DNA from: Bacillota bacterium
GTDB lineage: Bacteria > Bacillota > Clostridia > Christensenellales > Aristaeellaceae
NCBI GenBank assembly: GCA_023398575.1
Contig: JAEWSC010000071.1
Span: forward strand, 1-49,077
DNA length: 49,077 nt
Direction of reading: 5' to 3'
Below, piece by piece: positions 33,370-40,570 of the stretch. Position numbers and translations under genes: made by a program. The notes beneath the pieces are model-generated. The model did no database searches. It saw nothing but the letters and a program-made list of their open reading frames with translations, and was not told the origin of the DNA. Numbering within the stretch: the first letter of the stretch is position 1; each line of letters begins with the position of its first letter.

Positions 33370-35637
33370 TCACCATTGCAGGTAGATGTCACCATCTACG
33401 CCGCCAGAAGGCCCTGCATTGCCGTTGGTGATGTTGCCCGCATGATAAACGCGCTTATCATAATTGGCTCCAGCATAAATATCCCCAGAGACGTAAACCC
33501 GACTATTAAACCAGTGGCCATTTGTGGCATCTGTATTATAGTGGGCGTAGGTTGCATTTCCTGGTCCCAGCTGCAAATACTTTCCGCTTCCTCTAATAAT
33601 ACTTTGTGATTGCATGTCAAATGAATTGGCCGTTAGTGTTGGTGAATTAGAATCATACATACGCAAAAGGGAACTCCATCCAGAAGCATAATAATATGTT
33701 CGGTAGAATTTTTTTGTTGTATTTGTATGGTAGGTTTGCGTAAACGTCTGGACGCAACTGACATTCCCACTATAGTATGCGATTTCGCCTTTAACATGGT
33801 ACAGATAACCATTTTGAAAAAAAGCATCCGTAGTTCCAGACCAAAAAAACATACCTTCATAGGCATATGTATTATATGCATCTAAGGCCGCAATGGAGCT
33901 TATATTTCCTAGGCTCCCCAAATTCCGTACAGCACCAATATTTGAAGGAGACAAATCAGTGATTTCTACAATGGGATGACTGTGAGCAAAGTCAGTGATG
34001 TTTGCCTTAGTGTGCGAATGAGAGGAAGCAGCAGCGCCTATGTCAGAAAGCACTTGAGACGGTGTCCGGGGGATAAGTACACCTGTGCCATTCCCTTTCA
34101 AATAACTTCCCGACGCAACTTCTCCAAGGCCAGTTCCACCAGAAGTGACAGGCCAAATGCTCGGAATGTCTATACCGCCAAAGCGTTCATCCAGCGTCAT
34201 GCCCTTATAGTAAATCTCCCATAGTGGGTTGACTTCAAAAGCATCCTGGCGCTGGGCTATCATTCCGATAGCAACGCCCCGGCCACCTACCCGATAATGC
34301 AGAAGCCAGCTTTCAGTCGGCACGATATCGGTAGTATCCACCGCGAATAGACCGTCTGCAATGGTAACCTTTACAACATAGCTGCTTGCCGCGCCAAATC
34401 CATTGCCGGCCACATAGGGTGCGCCAGACGCGGCAATGACGGTGGAAAGCTGCGTATATGATCCGCCTGTGTAGAGGCGTCGTGAAGTCTCCATGGCAGA
34501 TATGCCATTTTTTCCGTTGACGCTGGCATAGGTATACGTAACGGTGACTTTGACATAGGTGCCGCTGTCGTTTGGTGTACCGTCTGCGTTGCATCTTATG
34601 GTATCAATGGAAGTAAAGCGCGGTGGCTCATACGCACGGAAGGTGACGGTGACACTGGCAGATTTAGTGCGGCCCCGGCTGTCTTTCACGGTGCAGGTAA
34701 ATGTTACATCGCCAATGGCATTGATAGCACCAGTGGAACAGGGGTTGCTTGTCCCGGTAAACCCGGCCCCGGTGGTTTTCACTTCGACAATGGAACTGCC
34801 GTATATGCCATTTACACCATGTGCGGTCAATTGTACGCCGCTGATCCCCTGTACATATTCAGCCCAACCGGACGGCACGCCGTTATTGATCCTGGCGGCG
34901 GACAATGAGGCAATCGACGGTAGAATTTCCGCACCTGCCTTGATGGTAAATTGTTTTGTAACAACGCCTGTCAATACGCCGTTCATGTAGGTATTCACGG
35001 TGCAGGTTGCAAGGCCGCTTTCAGTGTTTGGAATGGCGTCCAGCCAGGAGTGCGGTACAGCCAAGGCCTTTGTAAAGGGTACTGTATAGCTGGCACTATC
35101 AGACTGCACGCTGGAATAGTCTTTATGGGCCGTTTGAAACCGCCAGATGATTTCATGGTCTGCGTCCGGGTGGGTGGGCGCAATTGTGGCGGTGATCGTC
35201 TGTCCGGCATCCAACTCTACCTTATCCAGAGTGAAGTCGCTTTGTGGTATGAAATAGTCAATCTCAAGTATGCCGGATACATTGTCGCGTAGATTGATGA
35301 GGTTGCCTGTGCTCCCGCCGCTGGCACGTACTGTGAACGTGACATCACCGGCCCCGGCTTGAATCAGTGCATGGGCGAACTCCGACAGGACTACTGTCTG
35401 ATTGTGGATAGCGCTGTTCTGTGCAAAATTAGCTGTCCTGCCCGTTCCGCTGCCTTTTGCCAAGTCCAGATAACACTGCGAAGAATAGACGCGGATATTG
35501 TTTAGGGTAAGGCGCACGGCCAGAATCAAAGCATTTGCCACGCCATCCCCAAACGCATATGCAGAAAAGGCATTACCCGCTTTTAGATCCGCATTTTTGT
35601 TGGTGAACGATGACAGGCTAAATTGCATGGTTGGCAT
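33370..35637 (-). CDS. Phage tail fibre / receptor-binding protein
   Basis: A 755-residue structural protein. The first 130 residues match the smaller appendage protein. The middle contains Ig-like beta domains. A segment around residues 455-545 has the fibre motif VTSGGTGLGEVASGSYLKGN and a SHSHTKANITDFAHSHP histidine-rich linker typical of phage fibre shafts. The C-terminus is a tip of about 150 residues rich in Tyr, Asn and Gly, ending YHAGNITNGNAGPSGG. It overlaps the preceding tail gene's stop (TAATG). It determines host adsorption. Confidence 0.8.
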   Translation of the reverse strand: MPTMQFSLSSFTNKNADLKAGNAFSAYAFGDGVANALILAVRLTLNNIRVYSSQCYLDLAKGSGTGRTANFAQNSAIHNQTVVLSEFAHALIQAGAGDVTFTVRASGGSTGNLINLRDNVSGILEIDYFIPQSDFTLDKVELDAGQTITATIAPTHPDADHEIIWRFQTAHKDYSSVQSDSASYTVPFTKALAVPHSWLDAIPNTESGLATCTVNTYMNGVLTGVVTKQFTIKAGAEILPSIASLSAARINNGVPSGWAEYVQGISGVQLTAHGVNGIYGSSIVEVKTTGAGFTGTSNPCSTGAINAIGDVTFTCTVKDSRGRTKSASVTVTFRAYEPPRFTSIDTIRCNADGTPNDSGTYVKVTVTYTYASVNGKNGISAMETSRRLYTGGSYTQLSTVIAASGAPYVAGNGFGAASSYVVKVTIADGLFAVDTTDIVPTESWLLHYRVGGRGVAIGMIAQRQDAFEVNPLWEIYYKGMTLDERFGGIDIPSIWPVTSGGTGLGEVASGSYLKGNGTGVLIPRTPSQVLSDIGAAASSHSHTKANITDFAHSHPIVEITDLSPSNIGAVRNLGSLGNISSIAALDAYNTYAYEGMFFWSGTTDAFFQNGYLYHVKGEIAYYSGNVSCVQTFTQTYHTNTTKKFYRTYYYASGWSSLLRMYDSNSPTLTANSFDMQSQSIIRGSGKYLQLGPGNATYAHYNTDATNGHWFNSRVYVSGDIYAGANYDKRVYHAGNITNGNAGPSGGVDGDIYLQW

Positions 35638-37175
35638 TACGCTTCCGCTCCTATCCACTTATCGCCGCATGAACCATCAACAAGCTTTACCCTGGCTACA
35701 TAGCCAACGGCTAACTGCTTCCTGATAGAGGCGTTTTCAATATTCATGGTGTTGTCCGTGATCTGCGTAACCTCGTTGTTGTGCTGGTCACGGATGGCTA
35801 CCCGGTCAGGACCGACAAGAACGGATGTGGGTACGCCTGTACGCCCGACAATAACACCAGCATCTTCAAGACGCACAATGGTTTCCTGCACGCTTTTAAA
35901 GGCAAGTAAATCTGTCGTGTTGCTTTCTAGTTCAGATACCTTTTGTTCTGTTGTGCCTATCTTAAAAGTAAAAGCAGAATCGCTTTGCTTAAGCTCCGTA
36001 TATTTGGCGTTCAGGTCGCTTTGAGTAGCCAAACCTTCAATGCTCTGTTCTGCTGCCGCAATGCGATTGACAGTGGTTGTCAAGCCATCCGATAGGGCAT
36101 TTATACGCTGGGATAATCCTTCCACATTGAAGTTCACCCCGGCAAAGTCAATGGCTGTATCCCACGTTTCACCGCCGTTAGACGTAAACCCAATGCCATA
36201 GTGAACGCCATCAAAAAGGCCAAACCTGATTTCTTGGTTGGTGTCATTCGGGTTTTTGCATACAATGTTGGCTGCATCCCAAAAGAAATGATCGTTACCG
36301 AATATCTTCACCAGGGCGGTACGCAAGGTGCCAACGGTAATTTCATCGGCCACCATGCCATTACCGGTTATGGCTGTTCGCCATTGCCATACACCGGCTA
36401 CTTTTGAGGCGGCAAGTAGAATACCCGCGCCTGCGTTCCTTACGGCCTGTGTCCCGTCAGGCGTTTCCCATACAAAGCTGCCGTCTGCAGGGTCGGTGTA
36501 AAACCTTGTGCCGGTTGATAAGATGGAAGTCACCATGGTGTTTAGCACGCCGTTTATCAGGTCTGGATTGCTGTTGGTAAGCTGTTCAACAATCGCTGCC
36601 GCCCTACTGTTCCTGCCGGTGATATACTCAATGTTTGCCCGGTAATTGCCTATGGTCGGCTTTGTGTTTTCGGGCTGTAAAAGGTCACGGGGCATCTGTA
36701 TAACGGTTGCCCTGACTTCCACATCAAGCGGCTGAATGCTGATGGCCACTTCATCACCAAGCAAAATCTGCTCATGAGCATAGCCAAGAGGATACATGTC
36801 AAGCAACGTACAGTTGATGGTAACTCGCGGTTTGTTAACCGTCTGCAGATAGTCCCATGTGCGAATCAATAACCGTGCCGGGTCTTCTTCATCAGGAAAA
36901 TCTTTGATACCTGTGCGCTTGCGTCCGTTGCGCCCATATAAGACGGTTGCAGCTGCATCCTCTATCCATTTCTGACCAGACGGTTTGTCTGCCGGATCGC
37001 CGTTGGCAACAGTCCAAACCACATTATCAAAGGTCAGCTTTTGGGCATTAGTATCATCGCCTGCCGCTGTTGACTTTCCCTTTCCGCGTCCATAGATGGC
37101 GGTATACAGATTGCGGTCATCATAAATGACGCCTGCCTGCTCAATGTTTTTATCTATTTCAAGGCGTATCGTCAA
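35637..37175 (-). CDS. Phage tail protein (endopeptidase-tail family), N-terminally truncated
   Basis: A 512-residue protein matching the C-terminal portion of Prophage_tail (PF06605-type) proteins: NLYTAIYGRGKG, the KPSGQKWIEDAAATVLYG region and EEDPARLLIRTWDYLQ. Coiled coil and fibre-like sequence follow. In full-length relatives this part is preceded by about 150 residues that are absent here. It starts at TTG 37175 (AAGGAG upstream); a second start (TTG 37191, out of frame, 11 codons, after AAGGAGG) overlaps it. This arrangement suggests a deletion or frameshift at the 5' end. Confidence 0.7.
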   Translation of the reverse strand: MTIRLEIDKNIEQAGVIYDDRNLYTAIYGRGKGKSTAAGDDTNAQKLTFDNVVWTVANGDPADKPSGQKWIEDAAATVLYGRNGRKRTGIKDFPDEEDPARLLIRTWDYLQTVNKPRVTINCTLLDMYPLGYAHEQILLGDEVAISIQPLDVEVRATVIQMPRDLLQPENTKPTIGNYRANIEYITGRNSRAAAIVEQLTNSNPDLINGVLNTMVTSILSTGTRFYTDPADGSFVWETPDGTQAVRNAGAGILLAASKVAGVWQWRTAITGNGMVADEITVGTLRTALVKIFGNDHFFWDAANIVCKNPNDTNQEIRFGLFDGVHYGIGFTSNGGETWDTAIDFAGVNFNVEGLSQRINALSDGLTTTVNRIAAAEQSIEGLATQSDLNAKYTELKQSDSAFTFKIGTTEQKVSELESNTTDLLAFKSVQETIVRLEDAGVIVGRTGVPTSVLVGPDRVAIRDQHNNEVTQITDNTMNIENASIRKQLAVGYVARVKLVDGSCGDKWIGAEA

Positions 37176-37249
37176 TGGCCTTGATCTCCTTCAAAGTGAT
37201 CCTCCTTCCGGGGCGGTCGTGTAGTGTGCTGCTTTGGCTGCTGGCATCG

Positions 37250-37426
37250 CTAACCCCCCGTAGCGCACACGGTGGGGCGAAGGATGTTTTGCATCCAGGG
37301 CCATGGAGCATAAAATAGGCAGCGCCGGGGGCGCTTGTATGTCAAACGGGGATTCGCCCGGAACAGGGGAGCGGATGGGCCATAAAAGAACCAGCGTGGA
37401 AGGGCATAATAGCAATCAAATATCAT
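37250..37426 (-). CDS. Possible small ORF in the junction region
   Basis: A frame of 58 residues, MIFDCYYALPRWFFYGPSAP onward, aromatic- and arginine-rich. An AAAGGAGG site lies upstream but somewhat far from this ATG; a nearer ATG gives only four codons. Another frame (37191-37415) covers the same bases. I see no family. The region 37190-37480 may be debris left by loss of the head and tail genes. Confidence 0.2.
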   Translation of the reverse strand: MIFDCYYALPRWFFYGPSAPLFRANPRLTYKRPRRCLFYAPWPWMQNILRPTVCATGG

Positions 37427-37480
37427 CTGTGCGCCATGCCTCCTTTCTTTTGTATTGGCCGTATATCGTCGGTGGCCGCC

Positions 37481-37666
37481 TCACCGTTTCATTCTGATGA
37501 AAGGGGCTTGTCCCACTTTGGGAAAGCCCTTGGCATGCCTTCCCCTTATGCCAAGGATGATGTAACCCCACAGCGCCAGCGCGTGCATCATCACCCGGTG
37601 CCGCTGATACGAAAGGAAGAAGGCGGTTTGCGTGGGGCTAAGCTCAGTTATGCGCTTGCGGTTCAT
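37481..37666 (-). CDS. Small hypothetical element protein
   Basis: A 61-residue protein, MNRKRITELSPTQTAFFLSY onward, with a central hydrophobic stretch (ALALWGYIILGI) and basic ends. It overlaps the end of the excisionase-like gene by 23 bases. A modest GAAGGT site lies seven bases before the ATG. No family recognised. Confidence 0.35.
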   Translation of the reverse strand: MNRKRITELSPTQTAFFLSYQRHRVMMHALALWGYIILGIRGRHAKGFPKVGQAPFIRMKR

Positions 37667-37886
37667 CTTTTGTACCTTCGCCTTGATGAAGCGGCGTAAC
37701 GTTATCCGCCTTGTTCATGTATTCTTCCAGCCATTGGGGCAGAATGCGCCATTCCCGGCCCACCTTCTTGGCTTTCAGTTCACCTTTGTGAATAAGCCAG
37801 TGGATCGTTTCATGATTGCAGCGTCCGCCCAGGTATTCGGCTGCCTGCCGGGCGGTTAAAAATGTGGGAATACTGATAAAGGGCAC
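37644..37886 (-). CDS. Excisionase-like helix-turn-helix protein
   Basis: An 80-residue protein of the HTH_17/excisionase type: FLTARQAAEYLGGRCNHETI, then a wing-like basic region (KGELKAKKVGREWRIL) and a helix (PQWLEEYM). Such proteins bend DNA to direct integrase towards excision, or act as small regulators. GTG 37886 lies eight bases after AGGAGG. It is transcribed opposite to the integrase and lies 6 kb away, which is unusual for a classical xis. Confidence 0.65.
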   Translation of the reverse strand: MPFISIPTFLTARQAAEYLGGRCNHETIHWLIHKGELKAKKVGREWRILPQWLEEYMNKADNVTPLHQGEGTKDEPQAHN

Positions 37887-37938
37887 AGGCGTCACCTCCT
37901 GGGATATGTATATGCGTGGGGATTATCCGTATTGCCGG

Positions 37939-38379
37939 TCATTCGCCATCTTCCAGGCTTTGCATGGCCCGAAGCAGGGCGGCAATGGCTTCGCGGGTTT
38001 CTTTTTTGTACCGGGCTTTCAATTGCGGATCGTCAATCTTACCATCAATGGCATCCCGCTCCACCTGATCCTGCAGGGCAAGCACATCGCCAAGCTCATG
38101 CCGGGCGCTTAATATGGCGGATGGCAGCGCATAGGGCTTGATCTCCTGATAGCGCCGCGCGAAGCTCGTAAAGTTGGACATCATCCAGTCATGCCACAGG
38201 GTGGGATGGCCTAACGCACGGGCAATATTGTCCACATCATCCGGGCTGGGGGTGGATATGCCCCGCTCCCAATTTTCAATGGTGCTGGCGCTGACATGCA
38301 CCAGGGCGGCAAGCTGCTCGCGGGTTAAATCCTTTTCGTCCCTGGCGCGGCGTAAGTCTACATTTGTAACCATTGACAT
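37939..38379 (-). CDS. XRE-family transcriptional regulator
   Basis: A 146-residue protein with an N-terminal HTH_3 domain (DLRRARDEKDLTREQLAALV, then VSASTIENWERGISTPSPDD) and a helical C-terminal region with a charged end. ATG 38379 is preceded by AAAGGAGG at seven bases. It is divergent from the DUF2321 gene with about 75 bases between. It is a second phage-type repressor or antirepressor besides the one at 39921. Confidence 0.8.
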   Translation of the reverse strand: MSMVTNVDLRRARDEKDLTREQLAALVHVSASTIENWERGISTPSPDDVDNIARALGHPTLWHDWMMSNFTSFARRYQEIKPYALPSAILSARHELGDVLALQDQVERDAIDGKIDDPQLKARYKKETREAIAALLRAMQSLEDGE

Positions 38380-38454
38380 ATATGGGCCTCCTTTTGTCTT
38401 GCTCGATCTTGTTTGATGTGGTATTATTAGGAAAAAGAAAAGGTGGGAAACGAT

Positions 38455-38934
38455 ATGGGAGTCTTTTACCATGCTCAGGTATGCATGAATGGACATATGA
38501 TTAGTGATGCTATTGAGATTGAACAGGATCTCATGTCGAATTACTGCTCAAAATGCGGATCAAAGACAATTACTAAATGCCCAGCATGTAATGGTGAAAT
38601 TCGGGGCTTCTACTACGTAGAGGGTCTTGCCTCTTTTGAAGAAACAACAGTGCCGAGTTATTGCCATATTTGTGGTAATTCATACCCATGGACTCTTTCT
38701 GCTATAGAAGCACTATCTTCTTTGATACAAAATGATGAAAAGACAACTACTGAACAGAAAAAAAGCGTTATTGAATCAATACCTGATATTCTTCATGAAA
38801 CACCAAAGACTCAGGAGGCGGCGTCAAAGTTTAAACGCTTCTTAAGTGCTTCTGGTAAGTTTACGCAAGAGTTTGCCCTAAAGCTTTTAGTGACCATTGC
38901 GGGTGAAACTGCTAAGGGTACGTTATTTCCATGA
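38455..38934 (+). CDS. DUF2321 zinc-ribbon protein
   Basis: A 160-residue protein with two zinc ribbons, YCSKCGSKTITKCPAC and YCHICGNSYPWT, matching the DUF2321 family, which occurs mainly in mobile elements. The C-terminal half is helical. ATG 38455 follows AAAGGTGGG. Function unknown. With the following membrane protein it forms a two-gene unit between the two repressors. Confidence 0.72.
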   Translation: MGVFYHAQVCMNGHMISDAIEIEQDLMSNYCSKCGSKTITKCPACNGEIRGFYYVEGLASFEETTVPSYCHICGNSYPWTLSAIEALSSLIQNDEKTTTEQKKSVIESIPDILHETPKTQEAASKFKRFLSASGKFTQEFALKLLVTIAGETAKGTLFP

Positions 38935-39002
38935 GGGTGGCAACGTAAAGGGTTTGTTCCATGGGTCCACTTCCTTAAGCGCTGATTAATGGGAGGAGCG
39001 GC

Positions 39003-39353
39003 ATGATATCGGACGCAGATTACAAAACACTAAAGGAATTCGTCGGTGTTGTGTTTGTTGGGCCATTGCTTGGTGGTGAGCAATGGGTACGTCTTAACAA
39101 AATGAAAGAGGCGGGTCTTGTTTCAATAGAATATACGGATAAAACTCCTTCCATTGGCCCTGAATACTTTCCCGCTCCAACAAGTCCAAAATTCAACTTA
39201 TGTCCACTTGGGAAAGATGCGATTGCTGAGTATGAATCCCATATGAAAGACCAAAAGGCAGAAAATAAACGGAGAAAATTTGAAAACTACTGGAATCGCG
39301 GCCTTGCAATACTAGCTTTGATCATCTCGATAATCGCACTGCTAAAGCAATAA
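39003..39353 (+). CDS. Small tail-anchored membrane protein, unknown
   Basis: A 116-residue protein beginning MISDADYKTLKEFVGVVFVG. The N-terminal part may be a small winged-helix-like domain (VRLNKMKEAGLVSIEY); a charged helix follows and one C-terminal transmembrane helix (GLAILALIISIIALLKQ). GGGAGGAG precedes the ATG. The plan resembles short phage superinfection or sensor proteins, but I recognise no family. Confidence 0.6.
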   Translation: MISDADYKTLKEFVGVVFVGPLLGGEQWVRLNKMKEAGLVSIEYTDKTPSIGPEYFPAPTSPKFNLCPLGKDAIAEYESHMKDQKAENKRRKFENYWNRGLAILALIISIIALLKQ

Positions 39354-39408
39354 GCGATACCAGAAAAGCAATTCTAGTCAGCCACCAATCAAAACCAAGC
39401 TTTCTCAT
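39322..39408 (-). CDS. Possible 28-residue membrane peptide, antisense to the previous gene's end
   Basis: MRKLGFDWWLTRIAFLVSLI and onward, a single hydrophobic helix with basic ends, after AAAAGGAGAAGCAAT. It overlaps the 3' end of the gene at 39003 on the other strand. The ribosome site is good but the frame is short, so this could be chance. Confidence 0.35.
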   Translation of the reverse strand: MRKLGFDWWLTRIAFLVSLIALAVRLSR

Positions 39409-39494
39409 ATTGCTTCTCCTTTTCGTGGTTCGTTGACCTTTGAGGGTAAGGGATTCGTAAGGGATGGCGGGGCGTTGGGTGTGGGAGTATGGTA

Positions 39495-39677
39495 TTATGT
39501 GGATGTTCGGGGGCGGCGGTAGCGTTTGGCCGGGGTGGTGGGGGCAGGGGCTTTTGCGGCCAACACACCTTGCATGAAGCCATAAACAAGGGCCTGCTTT
39601 TCCCTAGATAGCGAAAGGATATCCAGTGCGGCGCTCTTGATCTGCTCGGGAGTGATCACAGTGGGTTTGTTTAGCAT
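39495..39677 (-). CDS. Small element protein divergent from the repressor
   Basis: A 60-residue protein, MLNKPTVITPEQIKSAALDI, helical, with a basic C-terminal tail (PAKRYRRPRTST). GGAGGTGG precedes ATG 39677, and a consensus promoter lies upstream. In the place of an early lytic or cro-like gene but without a clear HTH. Function unknown. Confidence 0.6.
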   Translation of the reverse strand: MLNKPTVITPEQIKSAALDILSLSREKQALVYGFMQGVLAAKAPAPTTPAKRYRRPRTST

Positions 39678-39693
39678 TACTCCACCTCCGATT

Positions 39694-39706
39694 GTGGCTG
39701 TGCCAC
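39694..39706. promoter_or_regulatory. Candidate repressor operator
   Basis: GTGGC TGT GCCAC is a perfect palindrome between the minus-strand promoter and its gene. Its right half with flank, CTGTGCCAC, is repeated at 39760-39768 in the spacer of the plus-strand promoter, as expected for operators of one repressor. Confidence 0.5.
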
Positions 39707-39707
39707 T

Positions 39708-39737
39708 ATTATATATGGCATAGTCATTATGTGTCAA
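39708..39737 (-). promoter_or_regulatory. Minus-strand promoter of the lysis/lysogeny switch
   Basis: TTGACA and TATAAT separated by 18 bases when read on the minus strand. Confidence 0.75.
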
Positions 39738-39755
39738 GAGGATTTGGGAAAAATA

Positions 39756-39784
39756 TTGACTGTGCCACAACATAAGGGTATAAT
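39756..39784 (+). promoter_or_regulatory. Repressor promoter
   Basis: TTGACT and TATAAT with a 17-base spacer that contains the CTGTGCCAC operator half. The leader to the TTG at 39921 is about 130 bases. Confidence 0.8.
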
Positions 39785-39920
39785 TTGTATTGACATTAGA
39801 TTGCGATGTCAGTACATTTTCAAAAAATTAAAGCCTACCGGAGGCTTTTGTGCACTAGATATCTGATTATTGTATGCTTTCATGAAGATAGCGTTAAATT
39901 AAAGCAGGGGGTCGAACCGT

Positions 39921-40280
39921 TTGGATACGATAAACTCGCGAGTGAAAGAATTGCGTTCATTCCTAAAACTATCACAGGCGAAGTTTGGCGAGAAGCTCGG
40001 AGTTACACCTTCTGGTATCGCAAAGATAGAATCAGAGGATAGGCCTGTAACTGAACAGATGAAAATAGCGATAATGAATTCATATAATGTAAGCAAGATA
40101 TGGTTGGAAACTGGGGAAGGTCAAATGTTCTCTACTTCGGATGAACTAGGCCAAGAACTAGGACGCATATTTGCTAACGCTGATGAAAGAATGAAATCAA
40201 CATTGCTTGCCTTTGCAAAACTTGGGCCAGAGGAATGGGCAGCTCTTGAAAAGCTTATAAAAGCCCTGAAAGAAATTTAA
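39921..40280 (+). CDS. XRE-family phage repressor
   Basis: A 119-residue HTH protein: SRVKELRSFLKLSQAKFGEK and VTPSGIAKIESEDRPVTEQM form the HTH_3 DNA-binding domain; the rest is a helical dimerisation region. The start appears to be TTG 39921 after CAGGGGG. It lies on the plus strand downstream of divergent promoters with shared operator halves, the classical arrangement of a CI/ImmR-like repressor. Confidence 0.8.
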   Translation: MDTINSRVKELRSFLKLSQAKFGEKLGVTPSGIAKIESEDRPVTEQMKIAIMNSYNVSKIWLETGEGQMFSTSDELGQELGRIFANADERMKSTLLAFAKLGPEEWAALEKLIKALKEI

Positions 40281-40307
40281 AAGCCGGTCATTCCGGCTTA
40301 TTTTTTA
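40281..40307. terminator. Terminator of the repressor gene
   Basis: AAGCCGG / CCGGCTT stem followed by ATTTTTT on the plus strand. It overlaps the 3' end of the convergent 37-codon gene. Confidence 0.85.
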
Positions 40308-40401
40308 TATAACTCTTTATAAAGTTCAGCATAAACCGTAAGGTTACTGTATCATCAATCTGTCTAATAAGTTTAATAATTTCCTCCCTTAGTCCTGCCA
40401 T
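40288..40401 (-). CDS. 37-residue conserved-looking small protein
   Basis: MAGLREEIIKLIRQIDDTVT and onward, an amphipathic helical peptide ending in FIKSYIKNKPE. It has a strong site (GGAGGTAAG before the ATG) and a consensus promoter (40436-40464). Short proteins of this type, with an LREEI...L..I.D...LRF....IK.Y pattern, occur beside XRE regulators in Firmicute elements. Function unknown. It is convergent with the repressor and shares its terminator region. Confidence 0.6.
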   Translation of the reverse strand: MAGLREEIIKLIRQIDDTVTLRFMLNFIKSYIKNKPE

Positions 40402-40435
40402 CTCTTACCTCCAAATAAGAACGTATGTTTGCATT

Positions 40436-40464
40436 ATTATAACCCCTTCCAACCTTTTCCGCAA
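40436..40464 (-). promoter_or_regulatory. Promoter of the 37-residue gene
   Basis: TTGCGG and TATAAT with a 17-base spacer on the minus strand. Confidence 0.65.
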
Positions 40465-40511
40465 CAATAAATTGCTACATGCATAAATTACGCACAAATC
40501 TATGGAAATGA

Positions 40512-40540
40512 TTGTCGTAATTTGAGATTTGTAGTATGAT
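40512..40540 (+). promoter_or_regulatory. Promoter of the HsdR-N-type gene
   Basis: TTGTCG and TATGAT with a 17-base spacer, about 30 bases before the ATG at 40571. Confidence 0.6.
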
Positions 40541-40570
40541 GTAACAAAAAAAGGAATAGGCGGTGTAATA

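Noticed and set aside
37191..37415. A 74-codon minus-strand frame in the junction region
   Set aside because: Pro/Ala-rich composition typical of a shadow frame, and no ribosome site near its TTG.
39806..40042. A 78-codon plus-strand frame overlapping the repressor start
   Set aside because: No ribosome site; it overlaps the HTH-coding frame, which is clearly the real gene.
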